Shown: piece after piece, positions 41,639 to 51,281 of the stretch
Numbering within the stretch: the first letter of the stretch is position 1
How the letters are laid out: every line of letters starts with the position of its first letter
DNA from: Fredricksoniimonas sp964643325
Lineage (GTDB): Bacteria; Omnitrophota; Gorgyraeia; Zapsychrales; Fredricksoniimonadaceae
Assembly: GCA_964643325.1 (NCBI GenBank)
Contig: CAZXSE010000008.1
Span: 1-56,648 of the forward strand
Reading direction: 5' to 3'
Length of the DNA stretch: 56,648 bases
The notes under the pieces: model-generated
Database searches by the model: none
The model's input: only the letters and a program-made list of their open reading frames with translations
Told to the model about the DNA's origin: nothing
Program-made: the position numbers and the translations under genes

Positions 41639-42483
41639 GTGCCCTTAACAACAATGTTGTCGATAAGCCGTGTCGTGCCGATCCGTATCGCCGCCGCGAT
41701 GAGCGTAGTGCCTTCGATCCGGCGGACAATATGGAACCCATCAAGCTTTACGCAAGAAACGTAAATAATGCTAGCACCCGTTCCGTCGGAAATCAACTTT
41801 TTTATTTTGGATATTATTTTGGATGCGTCGCGCTCGCCGTCGATGATCATCGCGCGGGCGTGCCGCAATGCCCGGTAGAGCGCCGGAGCGGCCGCCCTCT
41901 CCGACGGAGAAAGATACGCGTTGCGCGAGCTCATGGCCAGCCCGTCCTGTTCGCGGACGGTCGCGCAGACCCGAAGGCGCGCGGGGATATCCAAGGCGCG
42001 CATCATCCTTCTGACGACCTCGACCTGCTGTGCGTCCTTCTGCCCCATGTACATGACATCCGGCTGCACGATGTTCAGGAGCTTGGCGACCACCGTCGCC
42101 ACGCCGCGAAAATGCCCCGGCCGCGTCGCGCCACACAGCATCGTGGCAATGGGGCCGACCTCGACATGGACCGGATCTTGTTGAGGATACATCTCTTTTA
42201 CCGACGGCACAAAAAGAACGTCGACGCCCGCGCCCTTGGCGATCGCACTGTCACGCCTCAGGTCCCGCGGGTATTTTGCCAGGTCCTCGCCGGGGCCGAA
42301 CTGCGCGGGGTTCACAAAAAGACTGACCACCGTGATGTCGTTATCCCTGACACTCGAGGTCATCAGCGCCTTGTGCCCGTCATGGAAATATCCCATGGTC
42401 GGAACAAAGCCGATCGTCCTGCCTTGCCGGCGGCATGACGCTACATAGGAGCGCATCTGCCGTATCGTCCTGATGATCTTCAC
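41635..42483 (-). CDS. panC: Pantothenate synthetase
   Basis: PanC ligates pantoate and beta-alanine with ATP to give pantothenate. The 282-residue protein has PTMGYFHDGHKALM (the HIGH-like motif; Tyr-Phe replaces the more usual Ala-Leu), SLFVNPAQFGPGEDLAKYPR, YMGQKDAQQVEVVRRM and the KMSKS-like MSSRNAYLSP. It overlaps folK by 4 bases and nadX by 4. panB and panD are not present in the window. Confidence 0.95.
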   Translation of the reverse strand: MKIIRTIRQMRSYVASCRRQGRTIGFVPTMGYFHDGHKALMTSSVRDNDITVVSLFVNPAQFGPGEDLAKYPRDLRRDSAIAKGAGVDVLFVPSVKEMYPQQDPVHVEVGPIATMLCGATRPGHFRGVATVVAKLLNIVQPDVMYMGQKDAQQVEVVRRMMRALDIPARLRVCATVREQDGLAMSSRNAYLSPSERAAAPALYRALRHARAMIIDGERDASKIISKIKKLISDGTGASIIYVSCVKLDGFHIVRRIEGTTLIAAAIRIGTTRLIDNIVVKGT

Positions 42484-42878
42484 GCAAGAACCTCCTGTAA
42501 CGGGAGCATCACAAAATCCCTCTCCTGCATCCTGGGATGCGGGATAACAAGCCGCGGCGTATCCATGACCAATGCGTCATAGCGCAAGATGTCAATGTCG
42601 ATCGTCCGCGGACCATTCTTAACCGTGCGGACGCGCCCCAGTTGTGATTCCACCTCTTGCGCGCAGTCAAGAAGCGCCAGGGGCTCCAGCGAAGTTTCCC
42701 CTTTCATGACCGCATTAAGAAAAAGCCCCTGCGGCGGTCCTCCCACAGGGGCTGTTTCGATCACGGATGAGAGCTTTAATAACGCAACGCCCGACGCTTC
42801 AAGAAGTTTGACCGCGTCACGGATGTTCCGGCGGCGGTCGCCAAGGTTCGATCCCAGGCCCAGATAAACAACAGGCAC
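42480..42878 (-). CDS. folK: 2-Amino-4-hydroxy-6-hydroxymethyldihydropteridine pyrophosphokinase
   Basis: FolK transfers pyrophosphate from ATP to the pterin precursor of folate. The 132-residue protein is shorter than the usual 155-160 residues. It keeps VYLGLGSNLGDRRRNIRDAV, ETAPVGGPPQGLFLN, NGPRTIDIDIL and IPHPRMQERDFVMLPL. It lies 14 bases after dapL and overlaps panC by 4 bases; a folK-panC pairing is known from other genomes. Confidence 0.94.
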   Translation of the reverse strand: MPVVYLGLGSNLGDRRRNIRDAVKLLEASGVALLKLSSVIETAPVGGPPQGLFLNAVMKGETSLEPLALLDCAQEVESQLGRVRTVKNGPRTIDIDILRYDALVMDTPRLVIPHPRMQERDFVMLPLQEVLA

Positions 42879-42892
42879 AACAGCGCCTCCTT

Positions 42893-44056
42893 TTATGCCA
42901 GGACTTTCTCCATCCGGCGAACAGCCTCATGGATGCGCTCGACCGGGAGCGTCAATGCCATGCGCACATACCCTTCGCCGCATTTGCCGAAACCAACACC
43001 CGGGGTCATCACGATATCAGCCCCGTCCAGAAAAGCCTTGGCGCAGGCCATGGAATCCGGGAACTTCGCCGGGACCTTTGCCCACACATAGAACGCGCCC
43101 TTGGGCGGGTCGATCTTCCAGCCGATGGAACGGCAGCCGTTGATGAGCGCATCGCGCCGTTCCTGATAACAGGCGCGCATGTCCTCGATCTCGACCGGGT
43201 CCATCTTCAGTGCCGCGATCCCCGCGTACTGGATCGCGTTGAACACGCCGGAATCCACATTGGATTTGACCTTCGCGAGCGCAGCCACCAGACCGGGATT
43301 GCCGCACGCCCAGCCCAGGCGCCAGCCCGTCATGAAATATGTCTTGGAGAATGAATGGAACTCGATGGCAATATCTTTCGCGCCCGGGACTTCCAGGATG
43401 CTCGGCGGCTTGATCCCGTCGTAATACACCTCGGAATACGCCAGGTCAGAAATAATGATGATGTTCTTTTCCGTGCAGACCCTGACAAGGTCCGTATAGA
43501 ATTGCTTGTTCGCCACCGCTGCCGTCGGATTGTTCGGATAGCAGACAATGATCGCCTTCACGTTCTTCGCCGCCTCGATATCCGCGATCTTCGGCAGGAA
43601 GTCATGGGAGGCCTTTAGCGGCAAGTACTGGATCTTGCCGCCCGCAAATGTCACCGCGGCCTGATACGCCGGATACGCCGGGTCCGCCAGCAGCACTTTA
43701 TCGCCGGGGTTAATGACCGCCAGCGGAAAATGGGCCAGCCCCTCTTTGGAGCCGATCAGCGGATACACCTCGGTCTGCGGGTCCAGCTCAACATTAAAAC
43801 GCCCCTTGAACCATGCCGCGATCTCGACGCGCAACTGCGGCACGCCGGCATCGAACGGATAGTGATGGTTGCCGCCGTCATCAAGCGCCTTCTTCATGGC
43901 GTCAACGATCGACTGGTAGGTCCGCTGGTCCGGATCACCTACACCCAGATTGATCACATCGCGCCCCTCGGCCAGGGCCGCCCGGCGGGCCTTGTCGATC
44001 TCAACAAAAAGATAAGGCGGCAACTGTTGCAGCCGCTGTGCGATCTCTATATTCAT
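42893..44056 (-). CDS. dapL: LL-diaminopimelate aminotransferase
   Basis: DapL converts tetrahydrodipicolinate to LL-diaminopimelate in one step, bypassing the succinylase and acetylase branches. The 387-residue class I aminotransferase has LGVGDPDQRT, IGSKEGLAHF, the PLP lysine in FHSFSKTYFMTGWRLGWACG, and VRMALTLPVERI. The sister genes dapB, dapA, dapF and lysA immediately upstream, and the lack of dapD/dapE, make this assignment strong. It overlaps dapB by 4 bases. An aspartate aminotransferase role is the alternative. Confidence 0.88.
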   Translation of the reverse strand: MNIEIAQRLQQLPPYLFVEIDKARRAALAEGRDVINLGVGDPDQRTYQSIVDAMKKALDDGGNHHYPFDAGVPQLRVEIAAWFKGRFNVELDPQTEVYPLIGSKEGLAHFPLAVINPGDKVLLADPAYPAYQAAVTFAGGKIQYLPLKASHDFLPKIADIEAAKNVKAIIVCYPNNPTAAVANKQFYTDLVRVCTEKNIIIISDLAYSEVYYDGIKPPSILEVPGAKDIAIEFHSFSKTYFMTGWRLGWACGNPGLVAALAKVKSNVDSGVFNAIQYAGIAALKMDPVEIEDMRACYQERRDALINGCRSIGWKIDPPKGAFYVWAKVPAKFPDSMACAKAFLDGADIVMTPGVGFGKCGEGYVRMALTLPVERIHEAVRRMEKVLA

Positions 44057-44766
44057 AGTCCGAGCACTTCCTGCATGTTGAACATTCCTTTAGTTTTACC
44101 CGCCACAAACTTCGCGGCAAGAACAGCCCCTTCGGCGAACATATCGCGTGTCTTGGCATTGTGAGAGATCTCGATCGTATCCACGGCGCTGTCAAAAGAC
44201 ACCTTGTGATACCCGACGACCTCACCCTCACGCACAGAGGCGATGTCCGTAACCTTAACCCCGGACCCGCTCTCCACGGCCTCGGCCATGGTCTTGGCCG
44301 TGCCTGACGGGGCGTCCTTCTTGTGCACATGATGCGTTTCCGTGATAGCAACGCGATAACCCTTGAGCGACGCCGCCATTTGTTTCAAAAGGCCGAACAC
44401 AAGATTGACCCCGACGGACATATTGGTGGACTGGACGATCGCCAGCTGCTCCGACGCTTTCCTGATCGCGGCGCGCTGGGCGTCCGAAAGCCCGGTGGTT
44501 CCGATGACCATCCGCACACCGTGGCGCAGGCACGCCTCAAGGCACTGCATGGTCGGCTCGGGCAGCGTGAAATCAATGACAACATCAGCGCCCTTGACCG
44601 CGTTGATATCCCTCGCCACTTTAATGCCATGCAGCTCCGACGGCACATCCGTGCGCTGCGGGCTCTCGATGAGCGCAATGACCTTGATGTCCTTCTCGCG
44701 CAAAGCCAGTTCCGTAATGCGCTGACCCATGCGCCCGTAACAACCGTTAACAGCCAATTTGATCAT
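44053..44766 (-). CDS. dapB: 4-Hydroxy-tetrahydrodipicolinate reductase
   Basis: DapB reduces the DapA product to tetrahydrodipicolinate with NAD(P)H. With the ATG at 44764-44766 (MIKLAVNGCYGRMGQ) the protein has 237 residues. It shows the Rossmann NGCYGRMGQ, VVIDFTLPE, IGTTGLSD, STNMSVGVN, and the signature ETHHVHKKDAPSGTAK with catalytic His/Lys. The upstream in-frame ATG at 44835 would overlap dapA and add an unrelated leader. GAAGGG precedes the chosen start. Confidence 0.95.
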   Translation of the reverse strand: MIKLAVNGCYGRMGQRITELALREKDIKVIALIESPQRTDVPSELHGIKVARDINAVKGADVVIDFTLPEPTMQCLEACLRHGVRMVIGTTGLSDAQRAAIRKASEQLAIVQSTNMSVGVNLVFGLLKQMAASLKGYRVAITETHHVHKKDAPSGTAKTMAEAVESGSGVKVTDIASVREGEVVGYHKVSFDSAVDTIEISHNAKTRDMFAEGAVLAAKFVAGKTKGMFNMQEVLGL

Positions 44767-44776
44767 AATGCCCTTC

Positions 44777-45652
44777 TTAAATAAGCTTGTAGTCAACCAA
44801 TGTCTTCCTGAGCTTGGCAAGATTCTCCGGTGCAAGCTCGCACAACGGCAACCTGAGCTTCGGCGAACAGAGCCCCATCAGTCCGCACGCTGTTTTCACC
44901 GGCGCCGGGTTCGTCTCAATGAATATCATCTTGATCAGCGGCATGAGCGCTTCCTGCTTTGCTTCCGCTTCCTTGACCTTGCCCTTTTCCATGAGTGCCA
45001 CGACCTCGGCGACCTCCTTGGGCATGATGTTCGCCAGCACTGAGATGACCCCGACAGCACCGAGCTTCATCATCGGGACCGTCAATGCGTCATCGCCGGA
45101 GATCAGGGTAAAATCCTTGCCGCACGCTTCCTTGACCGCTTTTGCCTGTTCCAGGTTGCCAGATGCTTCCTTGACGCCGATGATATTCTTGCAATCCCTG
45201 GCAAGCTTCTGCACGGTCGCGGTCTCGATATTGCGCGCGCAGCGGCCTTCGATATTGTAAAGGATGATCGGGATCTTGACGCTGTCAGCCACGGCCTTGA
45301 AATGCAGGTACAGCCCCTGCTGCGTCGGCTTGTTGTAATACGGGGTCACGACCAGCGCCGCATCCGCCCCGACCTCCTCGGCATGCCGGGTCAGGCGAAT
45401 GGCCTCGACGGTAGAGTTCGACCCCGTGCCGGCAATGACCGGGATCCGTTTATGAACGACATCAACCGCGATCTCGATGACCTTATCATGTTCCTCATGG
45501 GAAAGCGTCGGCGATTCGCCTGTGGTGCCGCACGGAACAATGCCTCTGGTACCGCCGGCGACCTGCTTCTCAAGAAGCTCCGCCAGTTTCCATTCATCCA
45601 CGCCGTGTTCCGTGAAAGGCGTTACCATAGCGACAATAGAACCCTTGAACAT
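44777..45652 (-). CDS. dapA: 4-Hydroxy-tetrahydrodipicolinate synthase
   Basis: DapA condenses pyruvate and aspartate semialdehyde, the entry step to lysine. The 291-residue TIM barrel has the GTTGESPTLSHEEH loop, VTPYYNKPTQQGLYLHF with the catalytic Tyr, and IGVKEASGNLEQ with the Schiff-base Lys at about residue 161. The ATG at 45650-45652 follows GGAGGATGT; the ATG at 45667 is less likely. 11 bases after dapF, 10 before dapB. Confidence 0.96.
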   Translation of the reverse strand: MFKGSIVAMVTPFTEHGVDEWKLAELLEKQVAGGTRGIVPCGTTGESPTLSHEEHDKVIEIAVDVVHKRIPVIAGTGSNSTVEAIRLTRHAEEVGADAALVVTPYYNKPTQQGLYLHFKAVADSVKIPIILYNIEGRCARNIETATVQKLARDCKNIIGVKEASGNLEQAKAVKEACGKDFTLISGDDALTVPMMKLGAVGVISVLANIMPKEVAEVVALMEKGKVKEAEAKQEALMPLIKMIFIETNPAPVKTACGLMGLCSPKLRLPLCELAPENLAKLRKTLVDYKLI

Positions 45653-45663
45653 ACATCCTCCTG

Positions 45664-46497
45664 TCAATAAGAGTATTCACCCTTACAAATGAACTTACCC
45701 CCGCCCTTGAGCCAGACATGGCTGATAAGCGGCTTGTCCTTGACCATGTCCAGATCGAATGTCACCTCGAGCACCTCGCCGCTTTTGGTCGCCACGCGGA
45801 TCACGGCGCCTTTGACCGGCGCATGCTTTTCCTTGCCCTGCAAATATCCAACCAGCGCCGCGGCAACACTGCCCGTGCCGCAAGCCAGGGTCTCTGCCTC
45901 GACGCCGCGCTCGTAAGTCCGCAAGGCAACCAGCCCGTCCTTGACCTTCTCGACAAAATCCACGTTCGTGCCCTTGGGCGCGAACACACCATGATGGCGC
46001 ACCAGGCGCCCTAGCCCGTCAACATCCATCTCCTGCAAGCCCTGCACAAAAACGATCGTGTGCGGAACGCCGGTATTGATGAAATGCCCGGTAAGTTTAT
46101 GATCATTGACCTTGATCTCGATGTTGGGCCGGTAATCCTTCGGGTCGCTCAGCTGAACGGATGCAGTCTCGCCCTCGACCCTGGCATTGATGCGCCCGGC
46201 CAGCGTTTCCATCGTGAACACTTCGGGAACAAGCGCGAACTTGTGCGCGATATAGACCGCCATGCAGCGGGCGCCGTTGCCGCACATTTCCGCCTCGGAA
46301 CCGTCCGCATTGATGATGCGCATGCGGTGGTCGCACGTCGAAGACTTGCCCAGCACCAGGACCCCGTCCGCGCCAATGCCCATATGCCGGTCGCACACTT
46401 TTCTGGCAAAAGGATGGTAATCAATGGCCGGATCATGATCAATGACGATAAAGTCATTGCCCGCGCCCTGCATCTTGTAGAAAGGGACTTTGATCAT
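45664..46497 (-). CDS. dapF: Diaminopimelate epimerase
   Basis: DapF interconverts LL- and meso-diaminopimelate, needed for both lysine and peptidoglycan. The 277-residue protein has MQGAGNDFIVIDH at the start, the first catalytic Cys in EMCGNGARCMAVY (about residue 74) and the second in TLACGTGSVAAALVG (about 210). Length is typical. Its placement beside dapL, which makes the LL isomer, is biochemically consistent. 4 bases after lysA. Confidence 0.96.
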   Translation of the reverse strand: MIKVPFYKMQGAGNDFIVIDHDPAIDYHPFARKVCDRHMGIGADGVLVLGKSSTCDHRMRIINADGSEAEMCGNGARCMAVYIAHKFALVPEVFTMETLAGRINARVEGETASVQLSDPKDYRPNIEIKVNDHKLTGHFINTGVPHTIVFVQGLQEMDVDGLGRLVRHHGVFAPKGTNVDFVEKVKDGLVALRTYERGVEAETLACGTGSVAAALVGYLQGKEKHAPVKGAVIRVATKSGEVLEVTFDLDMVKDKPLISHVWLKGGGKFICKGEYSY

Positions 46498-46501
46498 ATC
46501 T

Positions 46502-47779
46502 TTATTTCACGAACGCCGGGATACTGCTCCCGCGCACCATATCATTAAAAGTCTCACGCCGCTGAACAACAGCCCATGCCTTGCCCTTGACCATGACCTC
46601 GGCAACACGGGGACGGACATTATAATTGCTCGACATTGCATACCCGTAAGCCCCGGCGGAAAGCATGGCCAGGAATTCCCCGTCCTTAATATCCGGCAGG
46701 CGCCGCTGCTGCGCGAACACGTCCCCGCTCTCGCACACAGGCCCGACCACATCACAAACGATCTTCCTTGCGGACGAGGCCTTGAGCGGGATGATCTCGT
46801 GGTACGCCCCGTACATGGACGGGCGCACCAGGTCATTCATCCCCGCGTCCACGATCATGAACTTCCTGACGCCATTATCCTTGGTGTAAAGCTTCTTGGT
46901 AACAAATATCCCTGAATTCCCGGCGATGAACCGCCCGGGCTCCATGATCAGCCTAAGCTGCCTGCCTTTTAACAGCGGCAGCACCTTACGGGCGAACTCT
47001 GCCGCGGTCTGCGGGGTCTCATTCTTATAAACGATCCCCAACCCGCCGCCGATATCAAGATACGAGATCCGAACACCCTTGGCCTCAAGCGCGTCGATGA
47101 ACGCGAGCGTCTTAACGATGGCCGCGACAAAAGGCGCGCTCTGGACGATCTGCGAACCAATATGAACATGCACGCCGCTTAATTTTACATGCGGATACGC
47201 CTTACGACCCAAGAAAATACCACGTGCGGTCGCCAAGTCGATCCCGAACTTCTTTTTAAGACTGCCCGTATTGATCTTCTCATGCGTCGGCGCGTCAATG
47301 TCCGGATTGATGCGCAGGGCCGCTTCGACCGTCCTGCCCAGCTTGCGGGCAATGCGTTCAATGTTCCTCAACTCCGGAACAGACTCAACATTAAAGAGCA
47401 GTATCCCTGCTCTGACAGCATCGGCGATCTCCTCGTCTGTCTTGCCTACGGACGCGTACACGACGCGTTTCATGTCCGCCTTGACAAGCCGCGCCTTCTT
47501 CAACTCTCCGCCGGAAACAATATCAAAACCAGCGCCCTCCAGCACCAGGGCCCTGAGCACGGCGAGATTGCTGTTGGCTTTCATGGCAAAACAAATGACC
47601 GGATCAATGCTCGCGAAAGCGTCCTTGATCCTGCGATAATGGCCGACCAGCGTCGTATGGCTGTAAATATACACCGGCGTCCCGACCTTCTTTACGATGG
47701 CAGACACTTTCACGCCTTCGCAATAAAGCTCGCCTGATCTGTATTGAAAATCATGGATCGGATGCGTGAATTTTGTCAT
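46502..47779 (-). CDS. lysA: Diaminopimelate decarboxylase
   Basis: LysA decarboxylates meso-diaminopimelate to lysine using PLP. The 425-residue protein (ATG at 47777-47779, forming ATGA with the argH stop) has the PLP lysine in CFAMKANSNLAVLRAL, HVHIGSQI, DIGGGLGI, the MEPGRFIAGNSG loop and CESGDVFAQQRRLP with the intersubunit Cys. An ATG six codons upstream (47797) is possible and overlaps argH by 22 bases. It bridges the arginine genes to the lysine genes. Confidence 0.95.
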   Translation of the reverse strand: MTKFTHPIHDFQYRSGELYCEGVKVSAIVKKVGTPVYIYSHTTLVGHYRRIKDAFASIDPVICFAMKANSNLAVLRALVLEGAGFDIVSGGELKKARLVKADMKRVVYASVGKTDEEIADAVRAGILLFNVESVPELRNIERIARKLGRTVEAALRINPDIDAPTHEKINTGSLKKKFGIDLATARGIFLGRKAYPHVKLSGVHVHIGSQIVQSAPFVAAIVKTLAFIDALEAKGVRISYLDIGGGLGIVYKNETPQTAAEFARKVLPLLKGRQLRLIMEPGRFIAGNSGIFVTKKLYTKDNGVRKFMIVDAGMNDLVRPSMYGAYHEIIPLKASSARKIVCDVVGPVCESGDVFAQQRRLPDIKDGEFLAMLSAGAYGYAMSSNYNVRPRVAEVMVKGKAWAVVQRRETFNDMVRGSSIPAFVK

Positions 47780-49152
47780 TTCAGGCGCTTCTTCCATTTG
47801 TTGATCTGGGCGCGCACCATGTTAGGATTGGTCGAGCCTGACGACTTCTTGCCTCTGACCGAAACTTCCGGCTTCAGGAGATTTCTCATGTCATCTTCAA
47901 AATGCATGGAATAACGCTTAAGCTGCGCCACCGTCATGTCCGATATCTTACGGCCGTGATCCAGGCATTCCTTGACCATGGCGCCGACCGTATCATGCGC
48001 GTCGCGGTATGAAACGCCCTTCTTCACCAGATAATCCAGGATGTCCACCGAGAAGAAATACTCGCTGGCGATCTTATCCTTAAGAGCGTCGCGCTTGACC
48101 TTGATCCCGCCAACAGCCTGGGCCATGATCTCGAGCATATCTCCAATGGTCTCTACCGCGTCGAACAAGGCCGGCTTGTCCATCTGCATGTCACGATTAT
48201 AGGCCAGCGGAAGCCCTTTCATGAGCGCCAGAACCTCGACGAGCCTTCCCGGGAACCTGGCAGATGCCCCGCGCACAAGCTCGAGAACATCGGGGTTCTT
48301 CTTGTGCGGCATGATGGACGAGCCCGTGCAAAAAGAATCATCGAGCGCGATGAGATCGAATTCCCGGCTCAGCCACAGGATAAGATCCTCGCACATGCGC
48401 GAAAGGTGCATGCCCGTGACCGCGGCCGCACCGATGATCTCGATGATAAAATCGCGATCCGCCACTGCATCGATGCTGTTGGCTGCCGTCGCGGCAAACC
48501 CAAGCTTTTTGGTAACAAGATCACGGTCCGTTAAGAGCGACGTCCCTGAAAGGGCGCACGCGCCAAGCGTGTTGATGCTGGTGCGCTTGCGGGCATCCTC
48601 AAAACGCCCCTTGTCGCGCTCGAGCATCTCGACGTACGCGAGGACCTGATGCGACAAAAGAACGACCTGCGCCGGCTGCAAATGCGTGTACGCCGGAATG
48701 ATCACGTCCTGATTCTTGTCCGCGAAATTAACAAGAGCGATCTGAAGCCCCTCGATCAGGGCCAGGATGCTGTCGATCTCGTCCATGCAATAAAGACGCA
48801 CGTCGGTAACGACCTGGTCGTTGCGCGAACGCGCTGTATGAAGCTTGTCCGCCGGCTGGCCGATCAGTTTCTTTAATTTGACCTGGATGTCCGTATGCAC
48901 ATCCTCGCAAGACGGGTCATAGGTATATTTTCCGTCCTCGATCTGCTTGATCAGGGTCCGCAGTCCCATGACCAGAGCGGAAGCGTCTTTCTTAAGGATG
49001 ATCCCCTGTTCTCCCAGCATCTGGGCATGCGCCATACCGGCGACACAATCATACAAAGCGAGCTTTGAATCATACGCGATGCTGTAGGTGAACTTCTCTG
49101 AAAGCTTGCTCAAGTTCCCCGTGAAGCGCGAACCCCAAAGCCTCTTAGCCAT
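47776..49152 (-). CDS. argH: Argininosuccinate lyase
   Basis: ArgH splits argininosuccinate to arginine and fumarate. The 458-residue protein has LWGSRFTGNLS, HTARSRNDQV, THLQPAQVVLLSHQVLAY with the catalytic His, and the family signature GSSIMPHKKNPD. Length is standard. It is 14 bases after argG and closes the arginine half of the operon. Confidence 0.97.
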   Translation of the reverse strand: MAKRLWGSRFTGNLSKLSEKFTYSIAYDSKLALYDCVAGMAHAQMLGEQGIILKKDASALVMGLRTLIKQIEDGKYTYDPSCEDVHTDIQVKLKKLIGQPADKLHTARSRNDQVVTDVRLYCMDEIDSILALIEGLQIALVNFADKNQDVIIPAYTHLQPAQVVLLSHQVLAYVEMLERDKGRFEDARKRTSINTLGACALSGTSLLTDRDLVTKKLGFAATAANSIDAVADRDFIIEIIGAAAVTGMHLSRMCEDLILWLSREFDLIALDDSFCTGSSIMPHKKNPDVLELVRGASARFPGRLVEVLALMKGLPLAYNRDMQMDKPALFDAVETIGDMLEIMAQAVGGIKVKRDALKDKIASEYFFSVDILDYLVKKGVSYRDAHDTVGAMVKECLDHGRKISDMTVAQLKRYSMHFEDDMRNLLKPEVSVRGKKSSGSTNPNMVRAQINKWKKRLK

Positions 49153-49166
49153 ATGCGACCCTTCTT

Positions 49167-50342
49167 TTAACTGTGACGCTGGAACGGAACGGTCCAGAGT
49201 TTTATGAACCCGTCGGCCAGAGACTGGTCGAATACATCACCCTTGCCGTAAGTCGCCATTTTGGTGCTGTAACGCGAATACGGCGACCGGCGCCCGACGA
49301 CCGTGGCATTGCCCTTATAAAGCTTGATGCGAACAGTACCCGTTGTATTCTTGTGATAAGCATTAAAGAACGCGTCCATCTGCGCCTTGAGCGGCGTCCA
49401 CCATAACCCGTTGTATGTCAGCTCGGCATATTTCTGGGAAAGGATCTCTTTGAACCGCAGGCTGTCGCGGTCCAGCACCAGGCTTTCGATCTCGCGGATC
49501 GCCAGATGCAGCACCGTGCCTGCCGGATTTTCGTACAGCTCACGGGACTTGATCCCCACCAAGCGGTTCTCGATCATGTCCACCCTGCCAACGCCGTGCC
49601 TGCCCGCGATCTCGTTAAGTTTCAGGACCAGCTGCAGCGGCTTCATCTTCCTGCCGTTGACGGCGACGGGAACACCCTTCACGAACTCAATGGTGACGTA
49701 GCCGGGCGTGTTCGGCGCCTTCCTGGGATCAGCTGTCATCTTGAACACATCTTCCGGCGGCTCGACCATCGGATCTTCCAGAAGGCCGCTCTCGATCGCC
49801 CTGCCGTAAACATTGGTGTCGATGCTGTAAGGGCTCTTTTTCGTCGCTGTTACCGGAACGCCCTTGGAACGGGCATAATCGATCTCTTCATCACGCGACT
49901 TGAATTCCCACACGCGCACAGGCGCGATCACTTCCATCTTCGGTTCCATGAGCCGATAGGTCACCTCGAAACGGACCTGATCATTGCCTTTGCCCGTGCA
50001 GCCATGAACAAGGCCCTGTGCCTTTTCCTTGCGCGCGATCATGACCTGATGATACGCGATCACGGGGCGCGACAGGGCGCAAGCCAGATTATATTTACCC
50101 TCGTAAAGAGCGCCGGCCTTCAGCGCGGGGATCGCGTAATCCTCGACGAGCTCCTGCCGCAGGTCCAGGCAATACGCCTTGGACGCGCCGGAGGCGATCG
50201 CCTTGGCCTTGACCTTGTCAAAATCATCTCCCTGGCCGACATTACCGATAACGGCAATGATCCCGTAACCGCGGTCCTTGAGCCACGGAATGATGCACGA
50301 TGTATCCAGCCCGCCCGAATAAGCCAACACGACCTTCTTCAT
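49167..50342 (-). CDS. argG: Argininosuccinate synthase
   Basis: ArgG joins citrulline and aspartate with ATP. The 391-residue protein has the ATP-pyrophosphatase loop VVLAYSGGLDTS at about 4-15, VIGNVGQGDDF, GCTGKGNDQVRFE and SKGVPVTATKKSPYSIDTN. It follows argF by 15 bases. Nothing unusual. Confidence 0.97.
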   Translation of the reverse strand: MKKVVLAYSGGLDTSCIIPWLKDRGYGIIAVIGNVGQGDDFDKVKAKAIASGASKAYCLDLRQELVEDYAIPALKAGALYEGKYNLACALSRPVIAYHQVMIARKEKAQGLVHGCTGKGNDQVRFEVTYRLMEPKMEVIAPVRVWEFKSRDEEIDYARSKGVPVTATKKSPYSIDTNVYGRAIESGLLEDPMVEPPEDVFKMTADPRKAPNTPGYVTIEFVKGVPVAVNGRKMKPLQLVLKLNEIAGRHGVGRVDMIENRLVGIKSRELYENPAGTVLHLAIREIESLVLDRDSLRFKEILSQKYAELTYNGLWWTPLKAQMDAFFNAYHKNTTGTVRIKLYKGNATVVGRRSPYSRYSTKMATYGKGDVFDQSLADGFIKLWTVPFQRHS

Positions 50343-50357
50343 GTTCTTGCCCCTTTG

Positions 50358-51278
50358 CTATTTCTTGTACAGATGGACCATGATCGCCTTTTGCACATGC
50401 AGACGGTTCTCCGCTTCATCAAAGATCACGGAATGCGCGCCATCGATCACACCATCCGTCACTTCCTGTCCCCGATGCGCCGGCAGGCAGTGCATGAAAA
50501 TATGGCGCTTGTCCGCCTTTGCCATCAATTTCTCGTCGATACGATATCCTTTGAACGCCTTCAGGCGCCTGGCCGCTTCCCGTTCCTGGCCCATGCTCAC
50601 CCAGGTATCCGTGTAAACAACATGAGCGCCCTTGACCGCGGCCGCCGGGTCCCGCATCACATCAATGCGCGCCCCCGTTGCTGCGGCGCATGCCTTGGCC
50701 AGCTTCACATAACGCGCGTCCGGCGCATAGCCGACAGGCGTGGCCACTGCCATATCCATCCCCGTCTTGGCGCACGCCAGCATCAGGGAATTGGCCATAT
50801 TATTCCCGTCGCCAACATACGCGAACTTCAATCCCGAGAACTTCCCGAACCTCTCCTGCACGGTCATGATATCCGCCAGCGCCTGGCAGGGATGGGAAAG
50901 ATTGGAAAGCGCGTTGATCACCGGGACCGTGGCGTACTTTGCAAGCTCCAACAGGTCCTGATGGGAGAACACACGCGCCACGATACCGCCCACATAACGC
51001 GAGAGCGTGCGCGCGATATCCGCCGTAGGCTCGCGCTTGCCGAGGCTGATGTCATCGGACGCCAGGTAGATCGACTTCCCGCCGAGCTGGAAGATCCCCG
51101 CCTCGAACGACACGCGCGTGCGGTTCGACGGCTTCTGAAAAATAAGCGCAATGGACTTGCCTTTGAGCAGGTCTTTTTGGGACGCCGGGGCCTTCTTGAG
51201 CCGGTGCGCCAGCTTGAGGATCCGCGTGATATCAGCCGATGATGCATCGGCAATGGAAATAAAGTCCCTCTTTACCAT
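50358..51278 (-). CDS. argF: Ornithine carbamoyltransferase
   Basis: ArgF makes citrulline from ornithine and carbamoyl phosphate. The 306-residue protein has the carbamoyl phosphate motif as SNRTRVSFEAG (Asn replaces the more usual Thr in STRTR), SNLSHPCQALADIMT, and the ornithine-specific HCLPAHRGQEV. The HCLPAHRG form argues for ornithine, not N-acetylornithine, as substrate, which agrees with the presence of argJ. 3 bases after argD. Confidence 0.95.
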   Translation of the reverse strand: MVKRDFISIADASSADITRILKLAHRLKKAPASQKDLLKGKSIALIFQKPSNRTRVSFEAGIFQLGGKSIYLASDDISLGKREPTADIARTLSRYVGGIVARVFSHQDLLELAKYATVPVINALSNLSHPCQALADIMTVQERFGKFSGLKFAYVGDGNNMANSLMLACAKTGMDMAVATPVGYAPDARYVKLAKACAAATGARIDVMRDPAAAVKGAHVVYTDTWVSMGQEREAARRLKAFKGYRIDEKLMAKADKRHIFMHCLPAHRGQEVTDGVIDGAHSVIFDEAENRLHVQKAIMVHLYKK

Positions 51279-51281
51279 CTG

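Noticed and set aside
49506..51242. A 578-codon plus-strand open frame opposite argG and argF
   Set aside because: It is the antisense shadow of two well-defined enzymes, rich in Arg, His and Asp as such shadows are.
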